Below are positions 10,797-20,684 of a DNA stretch of 60,000 nt, in pieces (within the stretch, counting starts at the first letter, position 1; every line of letters starts with the position of its first letter). The notes beneath the pieces were generated by a model. That model saw only the letters and a program-made list of their open reading frames with translations, made no database searches and was not told the origin of the DNA. The position numbers and the translations under genes are program-made. This stretch comes from Tubiluchus corallicola (taxonomy: Eukaryota > Priapulida > Priapulimorpha > Priapulimorphida > Tubiluchidae). The stretch spans positions 64,001 through 124,000 of the forward strand of contig JAQGDQ010000427.1 of assembly GCA_030141605.1 (NCBI GenBank), given 5' to 3'.

Positions 10797-10845
<49 letters not shown>
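10797..10845. repeat. (GA)n microsatellite, part of the LINE target site
   Basis: A pure GA run of about 46 bp directly abuts the truncated 5' end of the LINE at 9987-10795. The other side of the LINE ends in TAGAGA. Confidence 0.95.
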
Positions 10846-11397
10846 CCAGGAGAGAGAAAGAGAAATTTGTCAAGGTGGCAGCTTTTCAATTGATAATTAG
10901 TTGACTTTGTTTTGACATAAATTTTAAGCTCTTCGGCCATAACTTGAAAGCTACAAAAGTTATAAAGCTGCAGGTTTCACAGTACGCTGGAGCATCTCAC
11001 TGTAAAATCTCCACTTTTTGGGTCACTTGCTTCTAATATTATTATAGTCCAAGGTCCGGGACATTTTTCTTTGTGCCACATGGTATATTATTGGATCAGG
11101 AGAAATGTCATCAGATGCGAATGCATTCTCTCTGAAAGAAGTGATCAAGCGTGTAGCAAACGGCGTCTGGATAATAAAACTAAATAAATCAACCGCAGGC
11201 ACTATGCAGAATGAACACCAGTAAGGCTATAAAAAATACGCCCTTTAAAGGAAGACAGGATGAATTTTCATATACTACCCCATTTTCAAGAACCAAAAAT
11301 ACTGCACAATTAATTCTGCAAAGGTGTTTGGTAATTAAATAATAGATTAAAAACTTAATTAGTGGCGAGCCAGGCCAATGTTTTAAAACAAAAATTC
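10845..11397. other. No recognisable feature
   Basis: Mixed-composition DNA with no convincing coding frame. The segment at 10930-11340 was not seen elsewhere in the window. Confidence 0.45.
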
Positions 11398-11571
11398 AAA
11401 TTTACCCGGGTTTCTATTACGCGGGACCTGAAGATGTCGTCCCTTATAACGGAAAATCCTTTATATCCGAGTATCTTATATACGAAGATTTTTATAAGGA
11501 AAAACGTTACGAAAAATCGGGACCAGTGTTGGTGGACCCTTATAAGTGAACCTTATACCCGAGGTTGACTG
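11398..11571 (-). mobile_element. Terminal fragment of a pogo/Tigger-type DNA transposon
   Basis: Read on the minus strand, it starts CAGTCAACCTCGGGTATAAG and continues with repeated TTATAAGG and TATACGA words. This is the usual layout of pogo/Tigger (Tc1/mariner superfamily) ends, where CAGT begins the inverted repeat and several degenerate TTATA-CGAG motifs follow. The opposite end and the transposase were not found. It sits at the edge of dispersed repeat R10, and AAAAATTCAAATTTACC occurs on both sides (11390 and 11631). Confidence 0.6.
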
Positions 11572-11574
11572 TTC

Positions 11575-11858
11575 AGGGCTACTGTAAGATATTGAGTGTG
11601 TTGTACTAAAACTTGGCAAGCTTTAACATAAAAATTCAAATTTACCGCTGTGCTCTCGCATGAACTATCGAACGTGTGTAGTTCGTCACAAACTTAGACA
11701 TCTGAACTGGGAGGTACTGCACCTGTTTTTTGTGCAATGATTTTCCGGAATGCAGGGCTAGTGATTGTGTAACTAGCGAATGGCAAAATACATGTAACAG
11801 CAAAGAACTAGTGGCGCGAACTCGAAATTGTGTTTGTGTGATAATAATTCTTTTATGT
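11575..11858 (-). repeat. Dispersed repeat R10, copy 1 (inverted)
   Basis: The reverse complement matches 37915-38200 and 42150-42425: GCGCCACTAGTTCTT, ACATGCATTT, AAAACAGGTG, CAGTTCAGATGT, and AGTACAACACACTGAA. Three copies in two orientations support a dispersed element about 280 bp long. No coding capacity is seen. Confidence 0.75.
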
Positions 11859-12640
11859 ATGTCATTTTAGAAAAAATAGCGTTTCCTTTCAATATTTTGA
11901 AGAGTAAATTGTTTTGACCTGCAGTCTAAGATTGGGACCAGTGTTTGCATTAAAGGAAAGTTTCTAGGAGGTCAGGCTTATTTTAATGTTCGCGAAAAAT
12001 CTTGTAATAGAACTGCAACAAGCGCTTCGTGTAATTGGTAAAATCACTTTAAAGTCGCGAGTATTTCATGCTATGCCACTCCCATTTTCAATGCCAATTC
12101 CTTTTCCAATGACGTCATCTGTCTTGAGGAAAAGCAGCGCACTGTCAATCTTCATCAAAAGTACAATATGTGGTAATGAAAATTTAGATAGCTGACTTTG
12201 TAGCATTTTCGCGTCAACATTAGGTAAGCTGCTGGAGTTTGAATTAGTTTAAGCAGCGCGTGCGTATGGAAAGCCACGCACGCTTACGAAAAATCACGAA
12301 GTGTCCCAGTTATGTCATGATTTTCAATTGAATGGCGGCAACCATTACACCTGAAAATTTCTATTCACAGGGCAGTGTATTTTAAAATTTATGCTTTATT
12401 GACAGTTTTTTTGCAAATTTCTTTGTTATATTTTTCTAAGTTTAAGTGATAACAGTAAAACAATCCAACATGATGAGTGACTTGTTCTTTCCTTTAAGCT
12501 TCTGTTATAAAATTATGTATTGATCTGGGTTGCGCTGAAAAACATTTCTTCCGCAAATGGAAATCCGAATGTAATTAATTATTCAACCTTTGCTGATTAC
12601 AAAGCAACGATAGAGCTATACTAGAGTAATTTAAAGTCAT
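11858..12640. other. No gene seen; short GC-rich hairpin at 12258-12283
   Basis: GCGTGCGT (12258-12265) and its complement ACGCACGC (12276-12283) can pair around a 10-nt loop. The open frame at 11986-12195 has no recognisable domain. Confidence 0.5.
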
Positions 12641-12649
12641 GTAAAATTA

Positions 12650-13344
12650 CTGGTTTATATAGTAGACACATTAAGTGTAAAATAAATACATAAAAACCTA
12701 TTCATTATGTTCGCTTTGAAAACCATAATATGCTATTTAAATTTGCAAGTTCTCAATGCGGTAATTTACTAAATCGGGAAAATTTTCGACAGTTTCTCTA
12801 GTTGAGATTTTCTTTAACTTTTATTACATTAAATCAAACTTTTTAGGTTCAAAACTGCTTATACAAAATTACGAAAAACATAAATATATCGTTACAGAGT
12901 GTGGCAATAATATTAAACAGTAAAACCTACAATGACCCTCATTTTAGTAGGCCTACTGATTAGCTAACAAGAAAACCTCTACTAAAGGTTTTGGACATTA
13001 AAGGATTAATTAGTAACAAATAATTAGTTGATAGCCTATTAAAACATTTCAGGAAGCTTTAGTTTTTCTGACATAAAAGTGTCATGGAAAAGCTGATATA
13101 TTAGTTGAATCCTAGGCTACAAGTTTCTTCACTCCAAACTGATTAATAATTAACACGTGACCAACACCGCGTCTTTCCATTTCATTTTGTTTCCATAATT
13201 AGTTCAGTTAGATTGTCAGATAGAATCAAATAAGATGAATGACTCATACTTTCTGTTCCCTGTTTACTCAAACACCAACCTAATTTAACATGCTGTGCAT
13301 ATTTAATGATCTTTTTCTTTTGATTGGCTAGAGAGAAATTAAGA

Positions 13345-13403
<59 letters not shown>

Positions 13404-13560
13404 CATAGAGAGATAGAGAGAGTGGGAGAGAGAGAGAGAGAGAGAAAGAGAGAATCAAAATTAAATTAAATTAAATTAAATTATTTTTTAAATTAATTAT
13501 AAAAATTGAGATTTTGCTTCAAGGTCTATAGGTTTGGGTCAAGTATACTGAAAGGTGTCA
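12650..13560 (+). repeat. Dispersed block R8, copy 1
   Basis: The block parallels 31805-32772 over its whole length: GCTTTGAAAACCATAATATGC, AAAAACATAAATATATC, TAGTAGGCCTACTGATTAGC, CTCTACTAAAGGTTTTGG, TAATTAACACGTGACCAACAC, a (GA)n tract, AATTAAATTAAATTAAATT, and TTTTGCTTCAAGGTCTATA. The left edge holds one diverged unit of the 104-bp repeat that is amplified at 31432-31850. Confidence 0.8.
13342..13452. repeat. (GA)n microsatellite in block R8
   Basis: About 110 bp of GA with a few interruptions. The Leu-Ser frame on the minus strand is a product of the repeat. The second R8 copy carries a longer tract at 32500-32625. Confidence 0.95.
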
Positions 13561-13734
13561 ATGTCATTTCATTATTAATATAAGTGTAACTATAATTCAT
13601 CTGTGCTAATATGCGACTAAATTTGATTTCCAAATTTTTTCAGTTTGATGTTACTGGAATGATAGAATGGCGCAAAGATGTGAATTATAATGCACTTGTA
13701 TTGATTGAAAACGCCCCATTCAAATAGGCAAGTT
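13560..13734. other. Short AT-rich spacer
   Basis: Nothing recognisable. In the other R8 copy, the position after TGAAATGTGTC is taken by a LINE 3' end (32774 onward) instead of this sequence. Confidence 0.4.
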
Positions 13735-14215
13735 TGGCATCTGAGCATCTGATGTAAGACAAAGAGTTAATTTATTTAATCAGGTACAAGTGTTTCACCT
13801 GATAAATTGAACATCTGATGTAAGACAAAGAGTTAATGGATTAGACAGGTACAGGTGATTCACCTGATAAATTGAGCATCTGGTGTAAGACAAAGTGCGA
13901 AGGTGTTAAATGATTCACCTGATTTATAATGTTTAATTTAATGTGCCTAAAGATTTGAACATCTGTTAGAAGAGTTACAATAAGCACACCAGTGATTGAA
14001 TCGATTGATAATGTCTGATTTCATAATATAACCGAAAGTTCAAAACTGCAGAAAGACTTTGAGCTGATATTAAAAAAAGCGGTCTGCATCTTAATAAAAG
14101 GCTAGATATTTGCAAGCCAAGAGAATAATTTTGGTCTCTAGACAAACGTATATAAATCATTTTTATAGCTTATTAAGTCTTATTGTTATAATGATATTAA
14201 ATGATGAAGATAATA
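13735..14215 (+). repeat. Repeat module R3, copy 2
   Basis: Three units contain TTCACCTGATAAATTGA, CATCTG and GTAAGACAAAGAGTTAATG. They are followed by the shared right part (ATCGATTGATAATGTCTGATT, AAAGTTCAAAACTGC, CTAGACAAACGTATATAAATCA). The LINE fragment found after R3 at 26110 and 36062 is missing here. Confidence 0.75.
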
Positions 14216-14457
14216 TTGTTAAAGGGGCACCTGTTGTCGTGTCTGGTATAGCGCGCTCTGTACGCCCTGCTTCCACTTTAGCAGCGACTCGCCTCTTCGT
14301 TGTACATCCAGACGTCTTGTTTGGGCCTACACGTGGTGTGAGAAGTCAGCTGACCTGGAATGGCAGTACGGAAGCGTGTGGCGGTCACTACAACCTTGGA
14401 TTTCTGACACAGATGCTCCTTGGTCTAGTATATATGTGTGCCATGTTAATTATTTAA
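14190..14457 (+). CDS. Unrecognised short open frame of higher GC content
   Basis: This is an open frame of about 88 codons from the ATG at 14191 (or 115 from an earlier in-frame start within the repeat). It ends with a hydrophobic stretch MLLGLVYMCAMLII just before the stop. The part at 14225-14410 is clearly more GC-rich than its surroundings and has no second copy in the window. AATAAA follows at about 14507, but that segment is shared with 26895 and belongs to a repeat. I recognise no domain. It may be a chance frame in a captured fragment. Confidence that it encodes a protein is low. Confidence 0.2.
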
Positions 14458-14494
14458 GTTAGTTGTTTTGTGTATTTTGTTCCCCCTTTTTTGT

Positions 14495-14820
14495 TACTAG
14501 TCATGGAAATAAAACTTGTTTTAGAGTCATTGTAGTGTTCTATTATGTGACGTTTGTGTGTGCTAGATGACTTGCTACAAAAGGTATATGCAGTTAGTTT
14601 ATAAACAATTCATTACTAATTACGATAGCATTTGTAATTAAGAGATATTCATTATTTAAGTAATTAATTACATTAAAGAACAACTATACAAAATGGCTCA
14701 TCATAATGCGGAATTTAAAGGCCGCCATGCTATCCTGGAATTCGAACCTCTGACTGACACCTCTCTCCTCCCTTGCTCGATTTTTTTACTAAAGTCTTTG
14801 ACAGATGAATAAGAGAAGTG
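14495..14820 (+). repeat. Dispersed block R9, copy 1
   Basis: Matches 26885-27215: AATAAAACTTGTT, AGAGTCATTGTAGTG, GTGTGTGCTAGATGACTTG, AAAGGCCGCCATGCTATCC, GGAATTCGAACCTCTGACTG. The minus strand contains GGTTCGAATTCC, which resembles a tRNA-type B box, but I found no clear A box at the right distance. Confidence 0.75.
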
Positions 14821-15060
14821 ATTTAAAGGAGGAATATCACGAAAATCAAGTTAAATTTATTTTATAACTGAATTACCGGACAGTAATTTGGCGTAAAAAG
14901 GTTTGCGCTGCGTTGCTTAATTAATTAGTAATTAGCTTATTTGTATCAGCGGGAAAAACCATGGAGCGCTGTTTGCGCATCTACCGGCACGCAGCGCAGC
15001 TACGTCACAGCCAGTATGGCGGTAGCGCGATACATTACAAATTAAAATGGCGGAGTTGTT
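14820..15060 (+). repeat. Cassette C, copy with CRE-like core
   Basis: Runs from AAGGAGGAATATCACGAAAA through CAGTAATTTGGCG, a pair of TTAATTAGTAATTAG words and AACCATGGAGCGCTGTTTGCG to the core GCTACGTCACAG (14999-15010) and CCAGTATGGCGGTAGCGCGA. The right half is far richer in GC and CpG than the DNA around it. Confidence 0.8.
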
Positions 15061-15855
15061 GGATACATACTGTATACAATCATTTAATACTGTAGGGCGC
15101 CATGCTCTAAATTTAGCGCACTACGCATGGCTTCTTCAGGTCTGCTTATTCATTACCTATTTGGCTTCTGCTAAATACTTAATTAATGTATAATGTTCTA
15201 TACTGTAGGCTCTGCCTATATTAAAAGTTTTAATAAAGTTGTTTTTTAGCTATAACTGATTTTAAGTGCCTATAATAATTATTGACTTTAATTGGGCATT
15301 AACTTTTTCTCCATATTAGTTGAAACACGTTTAAGTAAAGCTAAGGCCCATTTCACACTGGGTGCGCCAAGGAAATGTGGAATTGGTGTCAGGAAATTAG
15401 AAAATTTCCAGAGCATTTTCGAGCACATTCGCGAAAACCCAAGCAACAAGAAAGTTCATTTCACACAGAAACCGCGTGATTTTGACGCATGTCCAGCGGT
15501 CAAATTACTTGCAATTTTAGTGAATTAGCAAAACAATAGAGCAGCATTGTATGTTGAGAGGAGGCAGGTGAGAGACTATCTGGAGAAATTCTACAGTTAC
15601 GTTACAACCATAGGACACTTTCATGCGTTATTTGTTTTCCTGCAGGACTCGATTATAAGAAAAAAATAAACTTTAAAGCATGAGATTTGGAGTGCAAGTA
15701 TTCATATTATATAAATCTTCACTGCATAAGTTATACATATTACTGGCTTCAGTCAGCAGATGAGTGTGTTGGTAAAATCTTTCCAGTAGACCTAACCAGA
15801 TCTTATTTTAAACTGAAGTAATTCTTAACGCAGATTTTTTAAATGCACCTGTCAA
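15060..15855 (+). repeat. Block R6, copy 2, leading into the second 102-bp array
   Basis: Parallels 4330-5165 at high similarity and includes the second copy of the coding relic, from GINFFSILVETRLSKAKAHF to LAILVN. It is broken by a TAG at about 15526-15528 and continues in the same frame with RAALYVERRQVRDYLEKF to about 15670. Confidence 0.75.
15292..15670 (+). pseudogene. Second copy of the coding relic, broken by a TAG
   Basis: The open part (15292-15528, 78 codons) and the continuation after the stop together cover the same region as the open frame at 4692-4991. At the stop, the other copy has CAG. Compared over the shared segment, most differences are amino-acid changes (for example Lys/Glu, Arg/Pro, Arg/Cys, Glu/Ala), as expected for two neutral copies. 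Possible origin in a DNA transposon is an inference only. Confidence 0.45.
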
Positions 15856-16675
15856 TTTTAGCGCATTTTACACGAGGATTTCTACAAAAAAGCCTTTATT
15901 TCATGTTAATGGTTAAAGAAAGGGTAAACAGGCAGTATTGCGGGAAATGCGGGAATTTTTAGCGCAAAATTTTAGCGCAATTTACACGAGGCTTTCTAGA
16001 AAAAAAGCCTTTGTTTCATGTTAATGGTTTAAGAAAGGGTAAACAGGCAGTATTGCCGGAAATGCGGGAAAATTTTATCGCGAAAATTTTGCGCATTTTA
16101 CACGAGGCTTTCTAGAAAAAAACATTTGTTTCATGTTAATGGTTTAAGAAAGTGTAAACAGGCAGTATTGCAGGAAATGCGGGAAAATTTTAGCGCGAAA
16201 TTTTAGCACATTTTACACGAGGCTTTCTAGAAAAAAGCCTTTGTTTCATGTTAATGGTTTAAGAAAGGGTAAACAGGCAGTATTGGGGGAAATGCGGGAA
16301 AATTTTAGCGCTTTTTACACAAGGATTTCTAGAAAAAAGCCTTTGTTTCATGTTAGAGGTTTAAGAAAGGGTAAACAGGCAATATTGCGGGAAATGCGGA
16401 AAAATTTTAGCGCATTTTACACGAGGATTTCTAGAAAAAAAAGCCTTTGTTTCATGTTAATGGTTTAAGAAAGGGTAAGCAGGCAGTATTGCGGGAAATG
16501 CGGGAAAATCTTAGCGCGAAATTTTAGCGCATTTTACACGAGGATTTTTAGAAAAAAGCCTTTGTTTCATGTTAATGGTTTAAGAAAGGGTAAACAGGCA
16601 GTATTGCGGGAAATGCGGGAAAATTTTAGCGCGAAATTTTAGCGCATTTTACACGAGGCTTTCTAGAAAAAAACC
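15855..16675. repeat. Tandem array 2 of the 102/115-bp monomer
   Basis: Seven to eight monomers of the family at 5165-7275, most of the 115-bp type with the extra 13 bases. The array ends at AAAAAACCTTGG. The next sequence (TAATTTAAAATGTTCGGGCC) resembles 213-240 in repeat family A, so the array may have been inserted into, or arisen from, that family. Confidence 0.95.
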
Positions 16676-17387
16676 TTGGTAATTTAAAATGTTCGGGCCA
16701 ACTGGTAAAACTTCATTCTACCACTCTGCCAGTTTGAGTCACTGATGAACGAAAAACGTGTTTTAACCTTATTGGCAAGATACTGTAATTTATGTTTTTG
16801 CTTAGTAGGTGAAGAGTGCGCTGCAAATGCTCTGATTATTTCATCTAAACTTATTACAAACAATCTGCTGTCAAAATGGCAAAAGGCCCGTTTTGACTAG
16901 CGTTTTTGTCGGCAAAATCGCCGCGAAAACGCTCGTCAAAACGTCTAACGCTACACGCGAGAAAAAAGCTATTGCAAAAGACACTAGTGAGAAAACGCTG
17001 TCTCGCTGGAGCAATAAAATCGATATGGTTGGCGTCGTCATCCTGTCTTCAGTCCTTCCTAATAAATCTCCCACCTTTCTGTATTTTCTGCCTTCAAAAT
17101 TACAAACGTCAAAAGGACATTAATTTAAAAGAAAATGTAGAACAACGCAACATTCGCGAAACACACCTTATTGAAGCAAGGCTTATTATATTTCTTGGAA
17201 TTTGCTCAGTTAGGCTAATACTCTTAGTACACATCTAATATGTAACCAAAATTTCTTCACACGCCTCATCAACAGTATATTCATCACCAAATTTCGACGA
17301 AGAAGTTGCAGCCAAAAATTATTACTTCCAACTTTTACGATCAGCAACAGAATAAGGAGGAAAGAAGACCTTGAACTTTGTTAATGC
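16675..17387. other. Fragment of repeat family A, then a possible DNA-transposon end
   Basis: The segment 16675-16770 resembles family A. At 16880 begins AGGCCCGTTTTGACTAGCG, followed by TTTTTGTCGGCAAAATCGCC and GCGAAAACGCTCGTCAAAACG. This CpG-rich, internally inverted layout is typical of the ends of some Harbinger/ISL2EU-like elements. Only one end is seen, so the class is a guess. The open frames at 16893-17238 have no recognisable domain. Confidence 0.35.
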
Positions 17388-17825
17388 GCATAGCGTTCAT
17401 GAACACATTGAAACAGTCAACGCGCATCACGCACAGCGTTCACGGACACATTGAAACAGTCAATACGCATCACGCATAGCGTTCACGGACACATTGAAAC
17501 AGTCAATACGCATCACGCATAGCGTTCACGGACACATTGAAATAGTCAATACGCATCACGCATAGCGTTCACGGACACATTGAAATAGTCACTGCGCATC
17601 ACGCATAGCGTTCACGGACACATTGAAACAGTCAATACGCATCACGCATAGCGTTCACGGACACATTGAAATAGTCAATACGCATCACGCACTGCGCGCA
17701 CATTCAAACAGTCAATACGCATCACGTTTAGCATTCACGAACACATTGAAACAGTCAATACGCATCACGCACTGCGCGCACATTGAAACAGTCAATACGC
17801 ATAACACAGTTTGTGCAAATTGAAA
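17388..17825. repeat. 43-bp satellite array, about ten monomers
   Basis: The monomer contains CACGCATAGCGTTCACGGAC, ACATTGAAACAGTCAATACG and CAT. The spacing of ACATTGAAA is a regular 43 bp from about 17404 to 17662, then two shortened units (about 38 bp, with CACTGCGCGCACATT) mix with longer ones. A single diverged copy is at 8645-8712. Confidence 0.92.
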
Positions 17826-19740
17826 CAATCAATCTGTTTTCGTTAATACATAGTTTATTTTTTTATAAATGTGAAGCTCAAAGCAGCCTTTAGCAGAATA
17901 ATTTCAAGACATGTTGTTATCATCCTTATTATTATTATAATTCTTTATTAAAAACAAATATGTACAAGAAGTGTGCCTCTGTTTGCAGGGAGTTGTTTTA
18001 CATGTAAATAAAATTTAAATATATTAAGACATATCACAGATATAGAGTTACAAAAATTAAAGGTTGACTGATAAATGTTAGACAACCGCACACGACATTA
18101 ATATAAAATTAAGCGAAGCTGATTGGTACACATCACTAATGAAGAATACATTTACAATGTTAATTATACAGTTTCTGTAGGCCTAATTTGGTTGACGGAA
18201 ATTTCAATGCATCTACCGAATTACGTGGAGAATAGATTGACAGACACTAAAACAGACATACGAGTAAGTTGGACAAATTTGGCTTATATACATAATTAGT
18301 TCAGAGCCTCTTTTCAGTTTCATTTGTAATAAAATGGTAATTTAATCATCTTTAGTTAGATACGCATTTCATTTCACAGATACTGAATTTTATGGAATAT
18401 AGGAGACATCTTACATATTTCACCGACGCAATGCCAGATAGAATTAAGCCTGTATTTGTATCATAGAGACGACACGAATATACAACTTATATATTCACTG
18501 ACGCATTGATAGATGGATTTAAGCTTGTATCATTGAGACACTACCATACAACGATTACAGAATTAATACAAGACAATTACAAGGTCAAAGATGAGATGAA
18601 ATTGTCATTAATTGAATTAGCAAAAACAGCAGCAGAACTATTATTTCTACTAGAAAAAAAACATAATCTGCATCTAAAGTTGGCAAAGTCTCTATAAAAT
18701 CATTCCTTAATCTTTAATGACATGTTAAATGTTTTGTTCACTGATTTTACACAGTAGACTCAATGCTACAGGCCAACAAATCTCTAATCACAGTAAAGTA
18801 GTTGCTGAAAACTTGCCAAACAGTTTCGGTAGGAGGATGTACTATCTGTGCACACTAATTTGATTTATAGGTGCGTAAAGTTGTAGCGTAAAGTAATGGT
18901 TTAATAAATGTGGTTTATTTTACAGTTAAAAGAAATATTTGCAATGTACTATCCTTAGTCATTAATTATCATTTGTCATAATGTTTTAGTTCTTCTCTTT
19001 GTATTATTTTCTACAGCTAAGAACGAAATGTAAATATTACAACAACACTAAATTAAATTCACGGTTTCTTTCTAGCTAAGCGAAGCGAACTTCCAGGCTA
19101 ATGTTCGCTTTACTTTTGCTATCTTTCAGCTACCTTTACGTAAAACAAAATTATAAATTTCATTCTGATCGCTCCAGAAATAGAAAGTCACAAAACCACC
19201 ATGAGTTTTCGACAAATAGTTTCAATAGTCTGACAAGAAAATAGGCTTATGTGTATGTATAATAAATATAAGCTTAAATTTGACTTATAGACGTCTCCCA
19301 AAAAATATTGTGGGTTGTAGAAAGCTCAAGAAAATTTTGTAAAGCTGTAATTTTTTCCTGATTTGGGAAGGCTACCTGAATTTTGTCCTTTTATCATCAG
19401 TGTAACTGAGGTCAAAATCTGTGAGAGGGAAATTTTCTTTTTGGGCCTGTTGTACTTTTATCTCAGGTACAGTAAAAGTGCAATAATGTAAGAAAGTTCT
19501 ATGACAACGTCATAAACTAATACACCTTGACCAGAGGCCACCTAAATTTTAAAGCTCTACTCTTTAGCCTGACATTTCTCATGTCACCGACTTACATTGG
19601 TAGCAGAAAATTGTCACTCATATAATCTCAAAATTTGTGGGTAGACATCGATTTTGTGTAGCAGGAAAAAACTAATATTCTTTTGAAAAATTTTGTTCCA
19701 TCACGTGCAGTATTATTATTTACACGTACTCTTTCTGCTG
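17825..19740. other. AT-rich DNA without recognisable genes
   Basis: At 17925-18010, read on the minus strand, a AATAAAGAATTATAATAATAATAA tail-like word follows non-coding DNA. It looks like the very end of a LINE, without coding sequence. At 18413-18550 a segment of about 65 bp occurs twice in tandem (GACGCA-TTG-AGAT-GATTTAAGC-TGTATCAT). The segment around 19000-19090 resembles one unit of the 104-bp repeat (31432-31850). The open frame at 18506-18697 has no known domain. Confidence 0.4.
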
Positions 19741-19741
19741 G

Positions 19742-20684
19742 CAGAGTTAACTGTTTTTTCTGCAAAATAGTATTGAGGAAAACTGTACTTGAAAGCTTCA
19801 TACTCATCCTCGTATCACTTATAAGCTTCTTTCATTAACAGAGTCAGGTATTTTAGAGTAAAATGATTTTGCCACAATTTCAGATCGACCAACCTGCTTG
19901 CTGTGCTTCTTTTTAGACAGAGAGTCACTAGTATTGTTAAAAAACAACTGTAGCACGAAACGATATTCTTCCTCCATATGTTCATATTTGCCAACGAAAT
20001 CGTAAGGTATAGTGCAAACGTACACGACACGTGACAGGTATCTAGGAGGCTATTAAAGTGTACGTCTTTTTTGTATAATTTCAGGTTGCTACCATTTGGA
20101 AAGTTTCTTTCGTCATCAACCAAATATTGCAAAAACTCATGGAAAGTAGAATACGTTCCTTTTTTGTCGGACTTCGAATAACGTTCACTTAAAGTTTTGC
20201 TCAGTGAATTATATTTTTCACTGTCGCCAGTTAGTTTATCTCGCCAAGCTGACAAAATTCTTACAAACGGTTCACGAACGAAGAAGAACTTCTTATAATC
20301 AGCGAATACATTTGCCAGTTTTTCTTTAAGCTCAGTTTCGTAGATCCGGTAAAAATGTTTCTTCACATCTGGGGGCTTAGTTGCCGGACGTTTTGTTGAT
20401 AATTGCGAAAGAATAGTTTTCTAAATGAAGCTTTGCCAGTTCAAACATCCTACTTTCAGAGAACTGCACCACAGCACTCTGTCTGCTGTGTTGTTGAACG
20501 TTGTTTCTGTGCAGTACTGGTCAATATGTTTGATTCGAGCCACATTTTCTTGCTTGACCAATTCAATGCCTCCCTTTAAAGTTTGCTTTGTAGGGCTGTC
20601 AGTGTTCCCATAATCTGCAAAAAACAGAACCAAATTTACAATGCAAGCCAACATTGAAATACCGCAAAATCTGAAAAGCATCAA
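19742..20684 (-). pseudogene. Carbohydrate sulfotransferase (HNK-1 / CHST8-14 family), disrupted
   Basis: Members of this Golgi enzyme family transfer sulfate from PAPS to sugar chains. The minus strand starts with a possible signal anchor (MMLFRFCGISMLACIVNLVLF). It then has WCSSLKVGCLNWQ, matching the 5'-phosphosulfate-binding site around the usual PKVACTNW, FFVREPFVRILSAWRDK matching the 3'-phosphate-binding site (RxPFxRxxSAxRxK), STFHEFLQYLVDDE, and IPYDFVGKYEHMEEE, the conserved C-terminal YDFVGKxE segment. The end, YEDEYEAFKYSFP, matches the family's DxxLFxYxxP tail. Total span is about 315 codons, near full length. Four lesions are visible: TAG at 20421-20423, a frameshift at about 20025-20035, a return to the first frame at about 19840, and TGA at 19815-19817. 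A PPT-AG just upstream of 20624 could be a splice acceptor, so the anchor may instead be intron sequence. Family assignment is firm; loss of function is a strong inference. Confidence 0.9.

Noticed and set aside
14700-14770. tRNA gene or tRNA-derived SINE on the minus strand
   Set aside because: GGTTCGAATTCC resembles a B box, but no A box at the right distance and no cloverleaf arms could be drawn. The same holds for the copy at 27130.
17388-17825. CRISPR array
   Set aside because: Units are head-to-tail 43-bp repeats without unique spacers, in animal DNA, with no cas genes.
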